Positions 26,146 to 32,741 of a stretch of 32,741 nucleotides of DNA are shown piece after piece. The stretch's first letter is position 1. Each line of letters opens with the position of its first letter. Made by a program: the position numbers and the translations under genes. The stretch comes from Tissierellia bacterium (GTDB lineage Bacteria > Bacillota > Clostridia > Tissierellales > Sedimentibacteraceae), in assembly GCA_012520455.1 (NCBI GenBank), contig JAAYOE010000037.1, forward strand, positions 70,027 through 102,767. The letters run 5' to 3'. A model generated the notes under the pieces. It made no database searches and was not told the origin of the DNA. It was given only the letters and a program-made list of their open reading frames with translations.

Positions 26146-27960
26146 ATGGCTTTTATACGTTTGTTGGACAATGAAACCATCAATAAAATAGCAGCGGGAG
26201 AAGTTATTGAAAGCCCTAAGTCCATAGTTAAGGAATTGGCAGAGAATTCAATTGATGCCGGGGCAGATGAAATAACCGTTGAAATAAAAAACGGGGGCAA
26301 GACCCTTATCCGGGTAACCGATAACGGAAAGGGAATTGAAAGGGACCAGGTTGAGAACGCCTTTAAAAGGCACTGCACCAGTAAAATTTTTTCTTCCGAC
26401 GACTTAAATTCTTTATTCACTTTAGGCTTTCGCGGTGAAGCTTTAGCAAGTATTGCTGCCGTTTCCAAACTTGAGATTATAACAAGGACCAATGATGATA
26501 TCTACGGCCTTAAAATGACCATGGAGGGCGGTATAATCACATCAAAAGAAGATGTGGGCTGTCCGGTGGGGACAACAATTACCGTCACTGATCTTTTTTA
26601 CAATGTGCCTGCCAGGAAAAAATTCTTAAAAAGCGATAATTCAGAGAGTTCGGGGATAAACGAAACCGTTGTTTCCCTGGCCTTAAGCAGGGAGTATATT
26701 TCATTCAAATATATAAATAATAACAATGTGGCCTTCAGAACACCAAAAACCAAGGACTTTATCAATACCATTTCAAGCTTGTACGAAAAAGATCTCTATA
26801 ATTCCCTTTTAAGGGTTGATTACAGAAGCCAGGACTTGATTATTACAGGCTATACGACAGATTTAAACTATTACAGGGGTAACCGCAAACACCAGCTTGT
26901 GTTTGTAAACGGCAGGGTCATAAAACACAAAAGGATGAGTTATTTCATTGAAGCTGCTTATTCAACCCTTCTTCCAAAAAATAAATACCCTGCATGCTTC
27001 ATAAGAATTGAAATACCTCCATCTTTGGTTGATGTAAATGTTCATCCTGCAAAGACGGAAATCAGGTTTCAAAAGGAAGATATGGTCTTAAATGAAGTAA
27101 AGAGGGCGATTTATTCAGCCTTGCACTCTAAACAAATAATGAAGGTAGTAAAAAAGGAAACTTTTTCGAATGAGCCTTCAACAACTGCCCAAAAAGTTAA
27201 AATCTTTGATGATATTGAGAATTTAAAGATTAGCCAAATCGGAACCGAAAGAGAAAATATTTTTGAAGAAGTTATAGAAAAAGAAAAAGATATTTCCTTG
27301 AAGGAAGGGCTGAAAGTTTATGAAAAACCAAAATATGAGCAGGAAACATTCATAGGGAGGGAAAGAGACGAAGGCAGGCTTCCTGAGCTTTCTATCATAG
27401 GGATAGTCATGGATACCTACATAATCTGCGAAAATTATGAAAAGACACAAATGTTTATAATTGACCAGCACGCAGCCCACGAGAGGATTAATTATGAAAA
27501 GTTATTAAAACAATATAAGGCAAGAGATATTTTAATTCAGGAAATAATTCCGCTGGTAATAAATTTATCTTATGATGATTACCACACGGCAATGTCCAAT
27601 GAGGAAGTATTTAAGGATATGGGAATTTCCGTTGAAAGCTTTGGAAGTGATGCTGTGATTATAAACAGTATACCGGCCTTATTTAAGGATTCAAACATAA
27701 AGGATGTCTTTTTATCTGTCTTAGATTCCTTAAAGGAGGCAGAAAAATCTAATTTAGGCCTTGTTCCGGATAAGATAATAAAAAACGCGTGCACAAGGTC
27801 CGTAAAATCAGGAGATAGGCTTCACAGGGACGAGGTCGGGGCCATGTTAAAGGAGCTTAAAATGACGGATAATCCGTACACCTGTCCACATGGAAGACCT
27901 GTAATCATTAAAATGACCAAGTATGAAATTGAAAAGATGTTTGGAAGAATCCAGGGTTAG
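26146..27960 (+). CDS. mutL: DNA mismatch repair protein MutL
   Basis: IRLLDNETINKIAAGEVIESPKSIVKELAENSIDAGA, GFRGEALASIAAVS, C-terminal DQHAAHERINYE and ACTRSVKSGDRL; start 26137 or 26146. Confidence 0.97.
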   Translation: MAFIRLLDNETINKIAAGEVIESPKSIVKELAENSIDAGADEITVEIKNGGKTLIRVTDNGKGIERDQVENAFKRHCTSKIFSSDDLNSLFTLGFRGEALASIAAVSKLEIITRTNDDIYGLKMTMEGGIITSKEDVGCPVGTTITVTDLFYNVPARKKFLKSDNSESSGINETVVSLALSREYISFKYINNNNVAFRTPKTKDFINTISSLYEKDLYNSLLRVDYRSQDLIITGYTTDLNYYRGNRKHQLVFVNGRVIKHKRMSYFIEAAYSTLLPKNKYPACFIRIEIPPSLVDVNVHPAKTEIRFQKEDMVLNEVKRAIYSALHSKQIMKVVKKETFSNEPSTTAQKVKIFDDIENLKISQIGTERENIFEEVIEKEKDISLKEGLKVYEKPKYEQETFIGRERDEGRLPELSIIGIVMDTYIICENYEKTQMFIIDQHAAHERINYEKLLKQYKARDILIQEIIPLVINLSYDDYHTAMSNEEVFKDMGISVESFGSDAVIINSIPALFKDSNIKDVFLSVLDSLKEAEKSNLGLVPDKIIKNACTRSVKSGDRLHRDEVGAMLKELKMTDNPYTCPHGRPVIIKMTKYEIEKMFGRIQG

Positions 27961-27969
27961 GGTAATAAA

Positions 27970-28905
27970 ATGAAGAAAATAATTGCAATCATAGGACCTA
28001 CGGCTGTAGGCAAAACATATGTATCTCTTGAGCTTGCAAAAAAACTAAATACCGAAATTATTTCTGCGGATTCAATGCAGATATACAAGGGTATGGATAT
28101 TGGAACCGCAAAAATAACCGATGATGAAAAATCAGGCATCCTTCATCACATGATTGATATCGTCAATCCGGACCGGGAGTATTCCGTTTCGGAATTTAAA
28201 CATGAGGCTGAAAAAATCATCGACAGGCTTGCGGCTGAAAACAAAGTTCCCATAATAGTTGGAGGGTCCGGCCTATATGTTAACTCCCTCATATATGACT
28301 TAGACTTTGGAAAGGTGAAATCAAACAAAAAAATCAGGGAATACTACACTACCTTCTACAAAGACCAGGGGGCTGATGCCCTTTATGAGCAATTAATGAA
28401 AAGAGACCCTGAAGCCTGCAAGAAAATTCATAAAAATAATGTAAAGAGGGTTATAAGAGCCTTGGAGGTATGTGATATCACCGGAAAGAAGTTTTCTGAC
28501 CTGAATACGGACATCAGAAAGCCAAGTCCTGAGTATGACAGCATATTGATCGGGCTTTCAATGGAAAGAAAGGTCCTTTATGAAAGAATTAATCAAAGAG
28601 TGGATGAAATGCTCAGCCAGGGCCTTGTGGAAGAGGTCAGGTCCCTGCTTGAAAAAGGATACGGTAAGGATTTAGTGTCCATGAGGGGGATAGGATATAA
28701 GGAAATCATAGCTTATCTTGAAGGCAGCATGGATTATGACCAGGCAGTCAGCCTTTTAAAACAAAATACAAGAAGGTTTGCTAAACGCCAGTATACATGG
28801 TTTTTGAAGGATGAGAATGTTAAATGGTTCAGGATGGATAAGGCGGAAGAAATCGACAATACTATTAAAGACATAGAGACTTATATAAGTACAAGACTTA
28901 ACTAA
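27970..28905 (+). CDS. miaA: tRNA dimethylallyltransferase
   Basis: IIGPTAVGKTYVSLELAKKLNTEIISADSMQIYKGMDIGTAK, GGSGLYVNSLIYD. Confidence 0.97.
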   Translation: MKKIIAIIGPTAVGKTYVSLELAKKLNTEIISADSMQIYKGMDIGTAKITDDEKSGILHHMIDIVNPDREYSVSEFKHEAEKIIDRLAAENKVPIIVGGSGLYVNSLIYDLDFGKVKSNKKIREYYTTFYKDQGADALYEQLMKRDPEACKKIHKNNVKRVIRALEVCDITGKKFSDLNTDIRKPSPEYDSILIGLSMERKVLYERINQRVDEMLSQGLVEEVRSLLEKGYGKDLVSMRGIGYKEIIAYLEGSMDYDQAVSLLKQNTRRFAKRQYTWFLKDENVKWFRMDKAEEIDNTIKDIETYISTRLN

Positions 28906-28919
28906 AAGGAGGAAGGGGA

Positions 28920-29159
28920 ATGGCAGGTATTATTAACTTACAAGATTTATTCTTAAATACCGTTAGGAGGGACAGAACAACCATCACCATATATTTAAAC
29001 AACGGTTATAAATTGACGGGTTCTGTCACAGGCTTTGACAATTATGTGATTATTATGGAAACAGACAGGGGCCAGCAGTTAATCTACAAACATGCAATCA
29101 CATCTATAAGGCCGGTTAAACAGGTAAAGCTTAATATCAGTGATACAGAGGAGCAATAA
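28920..29159 (+). CDS. hfq: RNA chaperone Hfq
   Basis: INLQDLFLNTVRRDRTTITIYLNNGYKLTGSVTGFDNYVIIMETDRGQQLIYKHAITSI, Sm1 and YKHA Sm2 motif. Confidence 0.95.
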   Translation: MAGIINLQDLFLNTVRRDRTTITIYLNNGYKLTGSVTGFDNYVIIMETDRGQQLIYKHAITSIRPVKQVKLNISDTEEQ

Positions 29160-30457
29160 TGTTTACAGAAAATATATTAAGTAAACAGTTTGGCATAAGC
29201 GAAACTGTTTATAATTATGTCCAAAAAATAGAAAAGGAAATTAAATACAAGCATTTTGAAAATATTGATAAAATAAGAGAGAAGAACCAATACAAGGTTA
29301 TCCGTGCCATGCAGGAGAACAGGCTAAATTATACGAATTTTTACTGGAATACGGGATACGGCTATGACGACCCGGGCAGGGAAAAGGTTGAAAAAATATA
29401 TGCATCGGTATTTAATACAGAAGATGCATTAGTCAGGCCTTCCATAGCATCCGGAACCCATGCCTTGTACCTGACCTTGTCGGGAATTTTGCAGCACGGG
29501 GACGAGGTGATATCCATATCGGGAAGACCTTACGACACCTTGCTGACAGTATTGGGGGAAGAAGGAAATGAAGCCAATAATCTGAAGGAAGCAGGCATAG
29601 TTTACAAAGAAGTCCCCCTATACAACGATGATATTGACTGGGAAGGGGCAATAAAAGCCGTAACTATGAAAACCAAGCTTCTTATGATCCAGCGGTCTAC
29701 AGGCTACAGCTTCAGGCCCGGTTTAACAATAGAAAAAATAAAATTTGCCATAGAAAAAATCCGGAAAGTTTATCCCAATATCTGTATAATGGTTGACAAC
29801 TGTTACGGAGAGTTTGTTCATGAGCTTGAGCCTTCGGATGTGGGAGCAGATGTGGTTGTGGGGTCCCTGATAAAGAATCCCGGCGGAGGTATTGCCCTGT
29901 CAGGGGGTTACATAGTTGGCAAAAAACATATAATTGATAGGTTAGCCAACCGTCTTACGGCTCCGGGACTGGGAAAAGAATTGGGGCTTACTTTCGGAAC
30001 CACGAGAAATACCCTTCAAGGCTTGTTTTTCGCACCCCACATCGTAAGCGAAGCCGTAAAGGGAGCCCTCTTGTTTGGCGGGGTTTACTCTTCTTTAGGC
30101 TTTGAAATAACACCTGAAATTGAAGAGGAAAGAAGCGACATAATTCAAGCCATTAAATTTAACAACAAGGATATGGTAATTAAAATTTGTGAAGCTGTAC
30201 AAGCCGCATCCCCGGTAGACGGCCATGTATCTCCCGTGCCATGGGAGATGCCGGGCTACACCAACCAGGTGATTATGGCTTCCGGGGCATTTGTTTCAGG
30301 TTCGTCTATAGAGCTCAGTGCCGACGCCCCCATCCGTCCCCCTTACATAGCCTACATCCAGGGAGGTCTCTTCTACGACCACGTAAAATTAAGCGTGATG
30401 CTCTCCCTTGAAAAGATGACGGAATTCGATGAAATAAAATATGCAATTAATAAATAA
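29159..30457 (+). CDS. Aluminium resistance / methionine gamma-lyase-like PLP-dependent protein (YnbB family)
   Basis: TGYGYDDPGREKVEKIYASVFNTEDALVRPSIASGTHAL, MVDNCYGEFV, GSLIKNPGGGIALSGGYIVG; follows hfq as commonly seen in Firmicutes. Confidence 0.93.
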   Translation: MFTENILSKQFGISETVYNYVQKIEKEIKYKHFENIDKIREKNQYKVIRAMQENRLNYTNFYWNTGYGYDDPGREKVEKIYASVFNTEDALVRPSIASGTHALYLTLSGILQHGDEVISISGRPYDTLLTVLGEEGNEANNLKEAGIVYKEVPLYNDDIDWEGAIKAVTMKTKLLMIQRSTGYSFRPGLTIEKIKFAIEKIRKVYPNICIMVDNCYGEFVHELEPSDVGADVVVGSLIKNPGGGIALSGGYIVGKKHIIDRLANRLTAPGLGKELGLTFGTTRNTLQGLFFAPHIVSEAVKGALLFGGVYSSLGFEITPEIEEERSDIIQAIKFNNKDMVIKICEAVQAASPVDGHVSPVPWEMPGYTNQVIMASGAFVSGSSIELSADAPIRPPYIAYIQGGLFYDHVKLSVMLSLEKMTEFDEIKYAINK

Positions 30458-30539
30458 TGAGATCCTTCGCTATCGTTCAGGATGACACATAGCTATGCAT
30501 ATAGGTACCTGTCATACTGAAGGCAGCGAAGAATCTCAT
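30457..30539. repeat. Complete imperfect inverted-repeat element (MITE-like) in the convergent ynbB/lexA intergenic region
   Basis: tgagatccttcgctatcgttcaggatgaca ... tgtcatactgaaggcagcgaagaatctca; ~30-nt arms, followed by tttttt. Confidence 0.85.
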
Positions 30540-30564
30540 CTTTTTTGTATTGTATGTAATTTTT

Positions 30565-31188
30565 TCAATATTTTCTCACAAGAGCTTTTACAACTCCCAA
30601 GATGTAAGGGTCTTTTATTAATATAGGATCCATGGATGAATTTTGAGGCTGGAGCCTTATGTGGTCCTTTTCTCTGTAGAAGGTCTTAACAGTTGCTTCG
30701 TCTCCGATCAAGGCAACGACTATATCTCCGTTTTTTGCATCATGCTGGGAATTGACGATGACATGATCCCCGTCCAAAATTCCTGCCTCTATCATGCTGT
30801 CGCCCTTTACCCTTAAGACATAGGATTCCTTGTTGCCTACAAAATCAATTGAAATGGGCAGGGTATCTTCAATGTTTTCAACCGCTAAAATAGGGGAGCC
30901 GGCAGTAACGGTTCCTATGACGGGTAAATTTATGATTTCTTTTTTTGGCATATCGGAGCAAATATCGTCAACATCGATTAATTCCAGGGCTCTTCTTTTG
31001 TTTGTTCCTTTTTTTATGTAGCCCTTTTCCTCCAAGGTATTTAAATGTGCATGCACAGATGAAGTAGAGCTCAAACCTACGGCTTTGCATATTTCACGTA
31101 TCGATGGAGGATAACCCCTCAAAGTTAATTCATCTTTTATATATTGGAGTATTTGTATCTGTTTATCGCTCAAACCTTCATAAGCCAT
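30565..31188 (-). CDS. lexA: SOS-response repressor LexA
   Basis: [68 protein letters not shown] cleavage region, [19 protein letters not shown]. Confidence 0.97.
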   Translation of the reverse strand: MAYEGLSDKQIQILQYIKDELTLRGYPPSIREICKAVGLSSTSSVHAHLNTLEEKGYIKKGTNKRRALELIDVDDICSDMPKKEIINLPVIGTVTAGSPILAVENIEDTLPISIDFVGNKESYVLRVKGDSMIEAGILDGDHVIVNSQHDAKNGDIVVALIGDEATVKTFYREKDHIRLQPQNSSMDPILIKDPYILGVVKALVRKY

Positions 31189-31239
31189 AATTCCACCTCT
31201 TAGGTTTTTCTATATTTTAACATAGTTTGACAAGTAAAT

Positions 31240-31253
31240 CAAACATTTGTTTG
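31240..31253. promoter_or_regulatory. Putative LexA operator upstream of lexA
   Basis: CAAACATTTGTTTG, a palindrome with the geometry of CGAAC-N4-GTTCG, abutting the lexA -35 (TTGATT - 17 - TAAAAT on the minus strand). Confidence 0.5.
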
Positions 31254-31271
31254 AAAAAATAAAAAAATATC

Positions 31272-31300
31272 TTGACATCGAACTTATGTTCTGATAATAT
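31272..31300 (+). promoter_or_regulatory. SOS-regulated promoter of the yneA-like gene
   Basis: TTGACA -35; LexA/DinR box CGAACTTATGTTCT at 31279-31292 in the spacer; TAATAT -10 with 17-nt spacing. Confidence 0.75.
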
Positions 31301-31329
31301 GGAACCAGAAAATATGTTCGAGGTGGCTT

Positions 31330-31632
31330 ATGATAATACTTAATAAATACAGGGTGACCGATACAAGAAAATTTAAGAGATTCATGTTCCTTACGGTTTT
31401 ATTGGTCAGCATGGCTGCTTTTACTTCAATATTAACCTTCAATGCATATTCCAAAGACATTCAGAGATTCGATTACGTAAGCGTTCAAGCCGGAGACACC
31501 CTCTGGTCCATAGCTGAGAATTATGCTGAGGGCAAAGATATTCGAGAAGTTATCTACAATATATCAAAGCTGAACAAGATACATAACAGACCCATAAGAC
31601 CCGGAGACCTTATAAAAATACCCCTTAATTAA
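31330..31632 (+). CDS. LysM-domain, single-TM YneA-like SOS cell-division inhibitor
   Basis: N-terminal TM helix, then YVSVQAGDTLWSIAENYAEGKDIREVIYNISKLNKIHNRPIRPGDLIKIP; divergent from lexA. Confidence 0.85.
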   Translation: MIILNKYRVTDTRKFKRFMFLTVLLVSMAAFTSILTFNAYSKDIQRFDYVSVQAGDTLWSIAENYAEGKDIREVIYNISKLNKIHNRPIRPGDLIKIPLN

Positions 31633-31665
31633 ATCCCGTATATAAACATGCCTCTATATTATTTA

Positions 31666-32658
31666 TTATTCTTCTGCTTCATCATTTAAAGGATTTTGCT
31701 TAACTGCTTCACGGAGCAGGTCCTTATTAATGTGGGTATAGATTTGTGTTGTTGAAATGCTTTCATGGCCCAAAATTTCCTGGAGGGCTCTTATATCCAC
31801 ATGGCCGTACTGGTACATGAGGGTAGCAGCCGTGTGGCGAAGCTTATGGGGGGAGTAGCCTTTCCCTGATAAGCCTGCCTGGGTTAAATACTTATCCAAC
31901 ATATGCTGGATGCCTTTTTGAGAGAATCTGGTCTTACGATTGCTTATAAACAGAGCTTTTTCATGACCTTTTTTCGGTTCAGGCCTTACTTCCAGGTATT
32001 CTTCAAGAGCTTTTATACATACATCATTTAAATATATGGTCCTTTCCTTGTTGCCTTTCCCGATTACAGTCAAGGTATCTCCCTTGATTCTATCAATATC
32101 AATGCTTATGAGTTCCGAAAGCCGCAAGCCGCAGTTTAAAAAAAGCATAATTATGGCATAATCACGTTTTTCGTTGCTGCCTGATATTGCTGACAATAGA
32201 CTTTTGGATTCATCCAAGGTCAAAGCTACCGGCAGCCGGCTCTTGGTTTTCGGTGTTTCCAATTCCAAGGCCGGGTTCTCGGGGATGAGCTTTACGATGG
32301 AATGGAGGTATTTAAAGTAGGACCTCAGTGCCGACATCTTTCTGGCCTTGGTCCGGTTTGTATTATTCCTCTGCCTGTCCATATAGGCAATAAAGGAATG
32401 GAGGTCCATTATTTTTACTCTTTTTATCACATCCAAGGTGACGGGGGAGATGTCTATTTCTTCAAAATTTTCAATGTCAGGACTCAATTTGAACCTCATA
32501 ACCAAAAATCTGTAGAAGGTTCTAAGATCAAGAAAATATTGACTTACGGTTTTATCAGCCCTGCCTTTAATGGCAATTAAGTATTCCAAAAAATCACTCA
32601 GGGGGGGAGGGCATAGGTCATTGTAATTTATGTACATGCTTGTCTCCTTTTCAATCAA
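31666..32658 (-). CDS. Tyrosine recombinase, XerC/XerD family
   Basis: NCGLRLSELISID (R), GKGNKERTIYL (K), HKLRHTAATLM (HxxR), LGHESISTTQIYTHI (H...Y); N-terminal SAM-like domain. Confidence 0.94.
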   Translation of the reverse strand: MIEKETSMYINYNDLCPPPLSDFLEYLIAIKGRADKTVSQYFLDLRTFYRFLVMRFKLSPDIENFEEIDISPVTLDVIKRVKIMDLHSFIAYMDRQRNNTNRTKARKMSALRSYFKYLHSIVKLIPENPALELETPKTKSRLPVALTLDESKSLLSAISGSNEKRDYAIIMLFLNCGLRLSELISIDIDRIKGDTLTVIGKGNKERTIYLNDVCIKALEEYLEVRPEPKKGHEKALFISNRKTRFSQKGIQHMLDKYLTQAGLSGKGYSPHKLRHTAATLMYQYGHVDIRALQEILGHESISTTQIYTHINKDLLREAVKQNPLNDEAEE

Positions 32659-32720
32659 AAATGTCGCAAAATTCTATTATAATTATATAGGGAAATAATG
32701 ATTATGACAAGCTTATTTTT

Positions 32721-32741
32721 TGGGACACTGGGGACGGTCCT
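32721..32741. repeat. GGGACACTGGGGACGGTCCT-type dispersed clostridial repeat, truncated by window end
   Basis: tgggacactggggacggtcct. Confidence 0.5.

Noticed and set aside
31666-32658. Integrase of a genomic island or prophage
   Set aside because: No tRNA, att-like repeats or phage genes nearby. The recombinase sits beside lexA/yneA in a housekeeping context, so a XerC/D-type role is more likely.

Overview
This 32.7 kb window is a low-GC, Firmicutes/Clostridia-type chromosomal segment that is densely coding and mostly + strand. In order it holds: the tail of scpB, a short DUF2953-like ORF, a GerW/YtfJ-like protein, an S11 D-Ala-D-Ala carboxypeptidase, an RluB-type pseudouridine synthase and a YtqB-like methylase; a four-subunit 2-oxoacid:ferredoxin oxidoreductase operon ending in an RpiR-type regulator; cmk, plsC and an ispH-S1 fusion; three overlapping M42 aminopeptidases; a split three-gene activase/DUF2229-type ATP-dependent reductase module; a YbaK/ProX deacylase, DUF2935 protein, YjbQ, YgjP-like metalloprotease and MscS channel; miaB-mutS-mutL-miaA-hfq and an aluminium-resistance/Met-gamma-lyase-like protein; and lexA(-), yneA-like(+) and xer-type recombinase(-). 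Most genes are ordinary. The signals most worth following are non-coding or architectural: (i) four 28-30 bp palindromes in two 117-bp tandem units between yjbQ and ygjP, with near-helical phasing; (ii) a ~115-nt structured leader behind a consensus promoter upstream of yjbQ; (iii) phased TTGCAA motifs upstream of the oxidoreductase operon; (iv) the split activase module with no recognisable canonical dehydratase partner in the window; (v) a dispersed inverted-repeat element, one half-copy of which supplies the activase C-terminus and stop codon; (vi) a GGGGAC-type hairpin family, including a nested hairpin between miaB and mutS. No CRISPR array, rRNA, tRNA, transposase or obvious defence system was seen. 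All family calls come from reading motifs by eye, not from database searches.
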